This document shows, in pieces, positions 53,866-61,034 of a stretch of 64,000 nucleotides of DNA. The notes beneath the pieces were generated by a model. The model searched no databases. It was not told the origin of the DNA and was given only the letters and a program-made list of their open reading frames with translations. The position numbers and the translations under genes were made by a program. Location of the stretch: the NCBI GenBank assembly GCA_965247065.1, contig CBDFGN010000006.1, positions 2,604,001-2,668,000 of the forward strand, in the 5' to 3' direction. Positions within the stretch are counted from its first letter, which is position 1. The number at the start of each line of letters is the position of its first letter. The DNA comes from CBDFGN01 sp965247065 (GTDB taxonomy: Bacteria > Bacteroidota > Bacteroidia > Cytophagales > Cyclobacteriaceae).

Positions 53866-54243
53866 TCACAAGAACTTTGGAATAAGCTTTATTGTATTCG
53901 TGCTGATTACTTCAAATTGAGAACAATTCTTGGCCCTTCGGTATATTTGAAAGGGTTTGGCTTTCCTACCATCCTTTTTCCAATACAGTTTTCTTTCCCA
54001 TATTTCATCACTTAGCTTCTTGGTGGAAGCGGCTTGATTTTGTCGCTCCATCAAGACTATTTCCATGGCTTCATGTAATTTTAGTTTACCCGTTTCCGAG
54101 TAGAACTTATGAGCAAGTTTCTCACTTTTTGATTTGGGACTGACCGCTGGGCTAGGCTCTAACCGACCGCGCATTGGGGATATTTTTGTTAAAGCTATGA
54201 GAGTAACAAAGCTGATTGCAAAGCAATTAACACAAAACAACAA
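53866..54243 (-). CDS. Small winged-helix protein (HARE-HTH-like)
   Basis: The protein has up to 125 residues; Met 24 may be the real start because the preceding residues are hydrophobic and poor. The segment KLKLHEAMEIVLMER, then KKLSDEIWERKLYWKKDG and FQIYRRAKN follows the HARE-HTH (HB1/ASXL/restriction-endonuclease) winged helix pattern in which a helix-loop-helix ends in G-x-x-I-x-x-R. Members bind DNA in restriction or chromatin contexts. The call rests on pattern only, and no partner gene is nearby. Confidence 0.5.
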   Translation of the reverse strand: MLFCVNCFAISFVTLIALTKISPMRGRLEPSPAVSPKSKSEKLAHKFYSETGKLKLHEAMEIVLMERQNQAASTKKLSDEIWERKLYWKKDGRKAKPFQIYRRAKNCSQFEVISTNTIKLIPKFL

Positions 54244-54611
54244 AGATCAGCAAACCGGCTTTGTTTCAATTCGTTAACATCCACCCTCCAGGTACATTTC
54301 CTCCCAATCTGCAAAACCTTCAAACGTAAATGATGATCAGTATAGTCTTTCGGATCTTACTTATATCGTTGGCAAACAGGTCTTCCATTACTCTACCTAT
54401 TATTTAACCAATATCGAAAATAAGAACAAGAGGTAGGTGCAAGGAACTTTTATCTAGGATTCTCTTCCTAGGGGGATATTGGGTGGAAATCGTAACCTGG
54501 CTAACGACAATTCAGCCCAGTCCAGCAACAATTTCTCGGATACAAAATTTCTTCATGAACCAGGACCCGACAAAAAGGCTGACTAGGGGATGGTTTTTGT
54601 AAATTTGTTGA
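54244..54611. other. Intergenic region, no recognised feature
   Basis: No gene or repeat is recognised in these 368 bp. TTTTTGTAAATTTGTTGA lies immediately before the ATG at 54612 and contains TAAATTTG, the form of the Bacteroidota -7 box, but it is too close to the start to serve as its promoter. Confidence 0.3.
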
Positions 54612-54848
54612 ATGATAAAACCTTACTTTCAACTAAGTGAGAATGGGCAAAAGATCTTCAAGGAGATCATAAAACATTATAAGCCGGAAAGGGTGGATCT
54701 ATTCGGGTTGACGGTATTGGCTCAGAGTTATGATCTATTCCAAGTCGCTAGTGGAAACCTGAAAACCTCAGACGGACCTAGAAGATCCAGCGCCTTAATG
54801 CAGATGGATAAGGCTGTGAATTGGATTGTTAAGCTCTCCCCCAAATGA
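54612..54848 (+). CDS. Small protein resembling P27-type phage terminase small subunit (fragment)
   Basis: The protein has 78 residues. YFQLSENGQKIFKEIIKHY, then VDLFGLTVLAQSYDLFQVASG and MDKAVNWIVKLS follow the order of motifs in P27-family terminase small subunits (helix, the LGLTVLAQ helix, and the PDLTxMDKA-like end). The usual 120-150 residue length is not reached, so it is probably a truncated prophage relic. Its end overlaps another broken frame starting at about 54826. No large terminase or capsid gene is present. Confidence 0.4.
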   Translation: MIKPYFQLSENGQKIFKEIIKHYKPERVDLFGLTVLAQSYDLFQVASGNLKTSDGPRRSSALMQMDKAVNWIVKLSPK

Positions 54849-55149
54849 GCTAAAATCATTTGAAAGCGCAATTGAGTTCAACCATGACAATAGTGTTTCG
54901 TTCATCTATATTGATGGTTGTACCCTTGGAGGAAATTGGAATTTAATAGGTTCGACCCTAACCCTGAATTTCCCTTATGATCCCTTTCAAACCAAAGCGC
55001 TCCTGGATACCCCTACTGTCACCGACTTTAGCGTGAAAGGCAATACCATGAACCTTAATTTCACCAATACCACCACAAGGGACTTAACCGGTAATGGTAG
55101 CGAAGAGACTCTGATAATTAACACTACTCTAATCCTAAACAAGGTTTAA
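54826..55149 (+). pseudogene. C-terminal remnant of a lipocalin-like protein
   Basis: About 105 codons without a proper start. VSFIYIDGCTLGGNWNLIGSTLTL and TPTVTDFSVKGNTMNLNFTNT alternate strands in the style of Bacteroidota lipocalin-like lipoproteins, which would carry a signal and lipobox upstream. Here the signal is missing and the frame begins inside the terminase-like fragment. I read it as a truncated gene. Confidence 0.45.
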
Positions 55150-55323
55150 AGTCAACCCCATACCCCACCTTGGCCGCTCTCAGAATTCCTATTTTGACTC
55201 AATTTGCAAGACCTGAAAATTTCTAGAATCCCGGTTGCGAAAGTCAATTAGGGTTCGGGTGAAGGGGTTGCTAGATTTGAATTCTGAGGGTTCAACCTAT
55301 CCGCTCTCAATCTATAAACAGCT

Positions 55324-55857
55324 ATGAAATACTCTAGAATTTCTTTTCTATTGTCAGTGTTCTCAGCTGCAATGCTGTATTCTTCCTGTTCGGAGGAAGA
55401 CCCAGCGAAACCAAAATCAGGCTTTACTATGGATGGGCAATTTCACGAATTGTCCAATGGCTTCATCGCTCCTGATAACAGAGTGCGGCAGTGGGCGACT
55501 ATTTTCTTGCATACTCCAGGGCTTGTTGGCGAGAATCGGGCGGGCATAATGGATTGGTCAGGCAGCGGTCACATAATAGATATCAGACTGTGGAATCCGG
55601 GCGAGGAAGTTATCCTGTCTCCAACTCCGGAAACCTATGAATTTTATGATCCTCCCCCTTTTCCTGATAATCGTGGTAACTTTCGGATGTGGATTCCTTT
55701 AGAATCTGGGGGACAATGGGCAAACATGATTGGGGGATCGATTTCGATTGGAAAGTCAGGTGATATTTATGGAATTGATTTCAACATAGACTTGGACAAT
55801 GGAACAAATGTAACTGGCACTTACGAAGGTTCGTTAGTTCTTTTGGTCGACTGGTAG
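55324..55857 (+). CDS. Hypothetical lipoprotein
   Basis: The protein has 177 residues. The signal peptide has a lipobox ending YSSC (Cys 22). The mature part starts acidic (SEEDPAKPKS), then shows a beta-rich body with YTFDG-like phrases (GFTMDGQFHELSNGF, GIDFNIDLDNGTNVTGTYEGSLVLL). The ending NVTGTYEGSL is typical of small Bacteroidota lipoproteins with a jelly-roll fold. I do not recognise a named family. It has no partners. Confidence 0.7.
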   Translation: MKYSRISFLLSVFSAAMLYSSCSEEDPAKPKSGFTMDGQFHELSNGFIAPDNRVRQWATIFLHTPGLVGENRAGIMDWSGSGHIIDIRLWNPGEEVILSPTPETYEFYDPPPFPDNRGNFRMWIPLESGGQWANMIGGSISIGKSGDIYGIDFNIDLDNGTNVTGTYEGSLVLLVDW

Positions 55858-55976
55858 CCATTTACCTTCTCCGCAAGTCTCGGATTCTGCTTTAAGAATT
55901 TTACTAGCTTCTCAAGGTTATCAAATGTCACACTTGCCCACCCATCATATAATGAAATCTCAGAAACTCCGTGCAC
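55821..55976 (-). pseudogene. Possible antisense coding remnant
   Basis: A 51-codon minus-strand frame (GTG at 55976) reads HGVSEISLYDGWASVTFDNL, then EKLVKFLKQNPRLAEKVNGY, which looks more like protein than a random frame. A stop lies directly upstream of the GTG, and its end overlaps the lipoprotein gene. It may be the tail of a lost gene. Certainty is low. Confidence 0.22.
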
Positions 55977-56377
55977 ACTTTAGCGGTTAGTCCTCACGAT
56001 CTTTTCCTTATCTTGTTTCCTCAAAATTGATCTTAATGAAACAAAGAAGCGTCTTTGTAAACTTCATTTCTTTTTTTACATGTGTTGAATCATTCGGTTG
56101 GATTCAGGAAGTTGAGAAACCCATTTCAACCCAACATGGGTTGGTGCAAGCGATCCACGATTTGTCAAAATAGAAAAGAAAGATACCACAAGAAAGTAGC
56201 TTCCAGAATTTCTACTTCTGATGAACCAGTTATGATTTGGTCCCACCGGTATATACCTACTAAATTATAATTATAGTACGTTTACCAGTTGTTAGCAGCA
56301 ATGCGAAAGACATGACAAGTTGTTCGTCAAATCAACACTGTATTCAAAAAATAATTTTATAATTTAAACCCCGCTTT
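55977..56377. other. Intergenic region, no recognised feature
   Basis: These 401 bp are AT-rich with no gene recognised. Confidence 0.3.
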
Positions 56378-56665
56378 ATGACAGAAAAACAGGCATTAAT
56401 ACTCGAAAATGAAGCGGGATTTAAAGCCGTGATCCAGTTTGCCACCACTGGTATATTAGTGGTAGGTGAGGACGGCCGCATTAAAATGGCCAACCCTAAT
56501 GCCGAAAAGCTTTTCGGTTGCACCAAAGCGGAACTAACTGGGCAGGAGGTTGAGGTCTTGATCCACAAAGACTTGCGCGAAAAACACGTGGCGCACCGTG
56601 AAGGTTATTTTGAACAGCCCAAGTCCCGCACAATGGGACAGGGAATGGAACTTTATGCCCTTTAA
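56378..56665 (+). pseudogene. PAS-domain sensor remnant (N-terminal part)
   Basis: The protein has 95 residues. AVIQFATTGILVVGEDGRIKMANPNAEKLFGCTKAELTGQEVEVLI (in parts) is a PAS domain of the kind found in Bacteroidota histidine kinases. The conserved YFEQPKSRTMGQGMELYAL follows, which in intact proteins leads into RKDGxEFPVE. Here the frame stops right after YAL, and the DNA becomes a TonB-receptor tail in another frame. The rest of the kinase is gone. Confidence 0.65.
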
Positions 56666-56969
56666 CCGTTCCACAATACCTCAAACCGAATACGAATTCA
56701 ACGACCAGTCCCTGGTGTTTTATACCACCAGAAATCAATTTCGAATTCCGGATTACTTCAAAGCCGATTTGGCAGTTAATTTTGAGGGAAATCACAAGGT
56801 TAAAAAGCGAATTCACGGATCCTGGTCTTTGTTAATATATAATCTTACTGGGAGAGACAATGCTTATTCCGTATACTTCACGAGCCAGCGAACCGCCGTA
56901 GAGGGTTTTAAGCTCTCGGTCTTTAGTAATCCTATTCCAACCTTGACTTATAACTTCAGATTTCGATGA
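56635..56969 (+). pseudogene. C-terminal remnant of a TonB-dependent receptor
   Basis: In the second frame the sequence from about REWNFMPFNRSTIPQTEYEF to IPTLTYNFRFR is the end of an outer-membrane beta-barrel of the SusC-like type that precedes DUF4249 genes. NQFRIPDYFKADLAVNFEG and YNLTGRDNAYSVYFTSQ are the last strands, and the terminal aromatic residue needed for barrel assembly is followed by Arg. The plug and most of the barrel are missing, so no functional receptor is made. It overlaps the next ATG. Confidence 0.7.
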
Positions 56970-58144
56970 TTACCAAGGTTTCTATAATGCAATTGGTTGT
57001 TCTGCTTCTCGTAGGAGGTTGCGTAGAACCCTTTTCGCCCGATTTTCCGGAAGTCTCTACCAGTCTGTTAGTGGTGGAAGGTGCAATTACAGATGCTGAA
57101 GGCCCTTATACTGTTCAGCTCTCAAGAAGTTTTGCGGTCTCATCCGGGAAGGTTACTCCCGCGTCAGGAGCAGATATAACAATTGAAGAGGAAAATGGCC
57201 CCACTGCCGTATTAACTGAAACATCACCGGGAATTTATGTCACCGATGGCATACGTGGTGGGGTCGGCAATAGGTATCGGCTCACATTTTCTGTGAATGG
57301 AAATCAGTACTCCAGTTCCTGGGAAACAATACGTAGGTCGCCGAAAATTGATAGCGTCTATTGGCGTCTGGCGGAGCAAGAGAATTCGGATCGCGAGGTT
57401 GAATCCGGAATACAATTCTTTGTCGCCTCTGATGGAAGTGAAACCGATATTCAATTCTACCGGTGGGTTTGGGATGAAACTTGGGAGATAAGTGTAAATC
57501 ATGCAACCCTTTGGTACTATTTAGGGGACTTTGAGTTGGAGTTCATACCCGCAGATGAACAGCGAAATCTGTGCTGGGTTGACTTTTCACCCAGGACGAT
57601 CAACGTATTCACTACCCGGGAATTGGGCCGAAATGTCGTTTCGGAGCATCCATTGTATTTCTCAGCCAACGATCAGGAAAGATTCACTCGCCGCTATAGT
57701 TTATTAGTCAGGCAATTTGCGTTGGAGGAGGAGGAATTTAACTTTTGGAAGAATCTTGAGGAGTCCAGTCAAGGATCAGCCGATTTATTCGAGAAACAGC
57801 CCGCTAGGGTGGTCGGAAATATTCAGAACCTGTCTAATCCCGACGAGGCAGTTCTTGGCTACTTTTCCGCCTCCGGGGTCTCGGAGCAGAGAGTTTTCAT
57901 AAAATCAAGTGAGGTAACTCCCGAGTTTAGAAGAAGGCCCAGGTGTTCACTGGATTCTGTTAGCCGAAGTTTCCGTCACGACTTCCGGGTTTTTGAGAGA
58001 TTACGATCCGGGGGGATATTCTATAGTTTCTGGTATACACCTCTTGGTGGGCAAATTCTCGGGAGCCTAATAACTACTTCCCGATGCTCGGATTGTGTTT
58101 TCAAGGGTGGCAATATTGAAAAGCCTGAGTTTTGGGATGATTAG
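56966..58144 (+). CDS. DUF4249 lipoprotein
   Basis: The protein has 392 residues. The signal with lipobox LLVGGC (Cys 19) is followed by EPFSPDFPEVSTSLLVVEGAITDAEGPYTVQLSRS, the typical DUF4249 opening. The middle carries TSPGIYVTDGIRGGVGNRYRLTF and SRRPKIDSVY-like (here RSPKIDSVYW). The end is LGYFSASGVSEQRVFIK and a Cys-rich CSDCVF. These lipoproteins sit on the outer membrane and partner with the TonB receptor encoded just upstream, which here is only a remnant. Their genes overlap by 4 bp (ATGA). Confidence 0.88.
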   Translation: MITKVSIMQLVVLLLVGGCVEPFSPDFPEVSTSLLVVEGAITDAEGPYTVQLSRSFAVSSGKVTPASGADITIEEENGPTAVLTETSPGIYVTDGIRGGVGNRYRLTFSVNGNQYSSSWETIRRSPKIDSVYWRLAEQENSDREVESGIQFFVASDGSETDIQFYRWVWDETWEISVNHATLWYYLGDFELEFIPADEQRNLCWVDFSPRTINVFTTRELGRNVVSEHPLYFSANDQERFTRRYSLLVRQFALEEEEFNFWKNLEESSQGSADLFEKQPARVVGNIQNLSNPDEAVLGYFSASGVSEQRVFIKSSEVTPEFRRRPRCSLDSVSRSFRHDFRVFERLRSGGIFYSFWYTPLGGQILGSLITTSRCSDCVFKGGNIEKPEFWDD

Positions 58145-58384
58145 GAACACCACTAAGATTGTCTTTGGACCATTATTGGCGCTGGCTGCGTCTATCCAAA
58201 GATCAACGTAAATTGGTATAATAAAAAAGAGAAACTACGCAAAGTCAGGCTCCAGACTTGACGGATGCTTGCCTAATAAGTTGGGATCTTCATTAGCTGA
58301 CAAGATGCTGAATCACTATGAATGAAGTAAAGAAACGTGGTAATTGCCACGTAAAACAACACTTGTTTCTACTTCTGTTTTACC
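58145..58384 (+). repeat. Direct-repeat copy 2 (58207-58340) beside the tRNA
   Basis: CGTAAATTGGTATAATAAAA with the following AGTCAGGCTCCAGACTTGAC corresponds to 53724-53778. The ATGAATGAAGTA block corresponds to 53781-53803 but is separated from the first part here by about 50 bp. No gene is seen. Confidence 0.5.
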
Positions 58385-58423
58385 CAAAAGAAAAGGAGTC
58401 AAGCATTTCATACTTAACTCCTT
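58385..58423 (-). terminator. Rho-independent terminator of the tRNA gene
   Basis: On the minus strand AAGGAGT pairs with ACTCCTT (58393-58399 with 58417-58423) around a 17-nt loop, and TTTTCTTTT follows immediately. It lies just downstream of the tRNA 3' end in the correct orientation. Confidence 0.6.
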
Positions 58424-58434
58424 GATTATCAACG

Positions 58435-58508
58435 TGGGCCCACCAGGACTCGAACCTGGGACCACCTGATTATGAGTCAGGTGCTCTAACCAACTGAGCT
58501 ATGGGCCC
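58435..58508 (-). tRNA. tRNA with CAT anticodon (Met elongator or Ile2)
   Basis: The 74-nt sequence folds into a cloverleaf. The acceptor stem is GGGCCCA with TGGGCCC, the D-arm is AGCTCAGTTGGTTAGAGC, the anticodon loop is CTCATAA (anticodon CAT) on a CCTGA/TCAGG stem, and the T-arm has GGTTCGAGTCC. CCA is not encoded. The CAT anticodon fits tRNA-Met or, after lysidine modification, tRNA-Ile; the acceptor and stem sequences do not settle which. It is not an initiator because the acceptor begins with a paired base. Confidence 0.95.
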
Positions 58509-58739
58509 CTCCATTGTGGAAGTTAAATGTTTAAAGATTAATGCGTAACGACTAAAAGCTCAAAGTTTAAAGTTTCTGATAGGCCTTGAACCGGAATGCA
58601 AAAGTAGTAAACTCTGCTCCGTTTGAGAAACGGAAAGGTGAAGATTGCCGGAAACCTCCGAGCCTTTATGATAGCAACGACTGAGGCCTTGATGAACCTC
58701 CGATTCTTCAGTTTTGTTCTTTAACTATAAAGAATTCTG

Positions 58740-59578
58740 ATGAAACGCTTGTGGGTTGCCTCGTTGCTGTCTCTTTGGATAATACCAGCTGACTCCTCCG
58801 GCCAAATATCCGAAGAACCGGTTGATCGAGTAGTCACCCGGATGCTCTCTTCGATTAATCAAATAACCAGCCTTACTTATATGCTGAAAAATTCTGAAAG
58901 AGTGGAAGGGGAATTGGTATCAGCTGAGTTAAAGGTTAAGTATCACAGTCGTCCTAAGCGGTGTTATATTCAAATGATACAGCCCAACAAAGGTGCGGAA
59001 CTCTTCTATCAGGAAGGGAACAATCAGAATCAAGCGGTCTACATCCCACCGGATTCCCTTTTTTTGCTCTCAATCTGGATCCCATGGGCTCCCATTTGAG
59101 GGATCAAAACCATCATACTTTGTTTGAGGCCGGATTCTCATATTTTGGGGAGATGGTTAACCAGACCTATGCCAAAGATAAGGACAGCTTCAAATACCTC
59201 GGTGAAACCACTTGGGACGGGCAGTCCTGTTATCGAATCGTGGTAGACTATGATGATTTTGGCGTAGTCGAATATACAGTAGGAAAGAACGAGACTACCA
59301 GGGATGTTGCCAAGCGACTTAACCTGAACGAATATAAAATTGTGGAACTAAACCCCCAGATCGAGGAGTTTGGGACCCTCGAGGAAGGAAGGACTATCGT
59401 AGTTCCGAATTGCTACGCTCTAAGAATGGAATTGACCATCGACCAAAAGAACTTTCTTCCCATTAAGCAAAAGATCTATGATGAATTGGGGCTGTTTGAA
59501 GTCTATGAGTTTCTTGATCTAAACTTGAATCCTTCAATTGAAGTATCCGAGTTTGATCTGAAAGAGAGCCGAAAATAA
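58740..59578 (+). pseudogene. DUF1571-family protein with internal LysM-like segment, frameshifted
   Basis: The gene starts with a signal peptide (to about residue 20) and a DUF1571 opening (LTYMLKNSERVEGELVSAELKVKYHSRPKRCYIQM, in parts). The frame stops at 59099, but homology continues in another frame (ALNLDPMGSHLRDQNHHTLFEAGF) to 59578. The join is a run of seven T (59059-59065); an eighth T gives PPDSLFFALNL and one protein of about 279 residues. A segment YTVGKNETTRDVAKRLNLNEYKIVELNPQI (in parts) ending VVPNCYA resembles a LysM module inserted in the domain, which could bind peptidoglycan. The one-base gap could be a sequencing error. Confidence 0.75.
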
Positions 59579-59989
59579 TTTAAGTCCAGACGGTGAGGAT
59601 CTTAGGGACGCCGCGGTCAATTGAAATTCAAGTACTTTGGCATTGCCTTAACAGTACCTGAGAATTTAGGTGATTCGGATTGCAACCAAAGCGACGACTC
59701 TCGCTTTAACTGTTCAAAATGTAGTGATCCTGAACCCAATGTGATGAGCTGATCACCAACTGCCGAAATCTTAAGAGCCACCTATAACGCGAGCCGTTCT
59801 TCCAATAAATAATAGTTTCAAAAAACGTTGTTTCAGCCGCTAACCCGGTTTGAATCTTGCCGTTGAAGCATGTTCTCAAAAATGGTAATTCTCCCCCGAA
59901 AATGCCCAAAATTAATTTGGCCATATATTTCCCTTGGAAACAAAAAAACGTTAAAATTGAAGGACTTAGTGATTACTAACCCTACTATC
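59579..59989. other. Intergenic region upstream of the lipoprotein gene
   Basis: These 411 bp contain no gene I recognise. The frame of the next gene is open here, but a signal peptide begins only at 59990. Confidence 0.35.
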
Positions 59990-60907
59990 ATGACCAGAAC
60001 CAAATTATTCCCGGCGGTTTCTTTCCTGGTTGCATTTGCCCTTCTATTTTCGGCTTGCAGCTCAGGACAAAAAGAAAACGCACAAAATAAACAGGAATTC
60101 GATGAGGCCGAAGAACAAGCGGCTGAAGAGGACACTGCAGATGTCAAAGGTCGTATCAAGAGTATCCTGGCTCAATTGCCCCCTCCGTCGGAGGTTCCCT
60201 ATCTTCTTCAAGCCACAGGAGCCGAATATGACCAAAGTATTGTGAATAATATTTCCGCCGCGGATAAATATAAATCAACTAGCGACAAGACGGCTCTGAA
60301 TCTTGGGGTTTACGCCTCCGACATAGCTTACCTATCATCTTACAACCAGGTACAAGAAGCTCTGAACTTCATGAACAGCGCCAAGGCGCTCGGGGATGAA
60401 CTGGGATTGAATACAGTTTTCAATCTTGAAACTCTAGACCGGTTTGAAAATAACCTGGGTGACAAGGACTCTCTAGGGTTAATCGTTAACGAAGTTGTTG
60501 AGGAATCTAACGACCAATTGACTGACAACGATCGAATCAAAACAGCCGCATTGATCCTCTCTGGTTCCTTTGTTGAAGGACTGTACCTGTCAACCTCAAT
60601 TATAAACAACTACCCCAAGGACATTCTTCCAAAGGATTCCAGAAACATTATTCTTATTCCCCTTGTTCGGCTCATCCTTGACCAGGAAAAACCGTTAGGT
60701 AATATGATTCCATTCCTTCAGGAAGTGGAGCAGGATGCTGCCATAGAACAAATGACAAGCAGACTTCAGGGTTTGAAGGCAGAGTATGATAAGCTGAATA
60801 TTGAAGAATCCATCCGCAACAACCGCGGTAACGAGCTGCTTTCCGATGAGAACATCAGCAACATCGCTCAACTAATAAGTGAGATCCGGTCAGACATTAC
60901 AAGCTAA
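59990..60907 (+). CDS. Hypothetical lipoprotein conserved in Bacteroidota
   Basis: I set the start at the ATG at 59990, giving 305 residues, because MTRTKLFPAVSFLVAFALLFSACSS is a proper lipoprotein signal with Cys 22 after FSA; the open frame upstream encodes no signal. The mature N-terminus is acidic and Gln-rich (EAEEQAAEEDTADVKG). The rest is helical, with LPPPSEVPYLLQATGAEYD and YASDIAYLSSYNQVQEALNFMNSAKALGDELGL. I have seen this pattern in uncharacterised Bacteroidota lipoproteins but know no function. A good terminator follows. Confidence 0.8.
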   Translation: MTRTKLFPAVSFLVAFALLFSACSSGQKENAQNKQEFDEAEEQAAEEDTADVKGRIKSILAQLPPPSEVPYLLQATGAEYDQSIVNNISAADKYKSTSDKTALNLGVYASDIAYLSSYNQVQEALNFMNSAKALGDELGLNTVFNLETLDRFENNLGDKDSLGLIVNEVVEESNDQLTDNDRIKTAALILSGSFVEGLYLSTSIINNYPKDILPKDSRNIILIPLVRLILDQEKPLGNMIPFLQEVEQDAAIEQMTSRLQGLKAEYDKLNIEESIRNNRGNELLSDENISNIAQLISEIRSDITS

Positions 60908-60928
60908 CTCCCAACCAGTCAAAAACAG

Positions 60929-60957
60929 AAAAAGCATTGGAAATTCAGTGCTTTTTT
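60929..60957 (+). terminator. Rho-independent terminator after the lipoprotein gene
   Basis: AAAAAGCATTG pairs with CAGTGCTTTTTT (one G-T pair) around GAAATT, ending in a run of T, 22 bp past the stop codon at 60907. Confidence 0.65.
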
Positions 60958-61034
60958 CTTATTTGGCAATCCAAACTGATTTGATCGTTTAATCATCTCA
61001 ATTCAGGGGAGGCACCAAAGATTAGGTTTCTATT

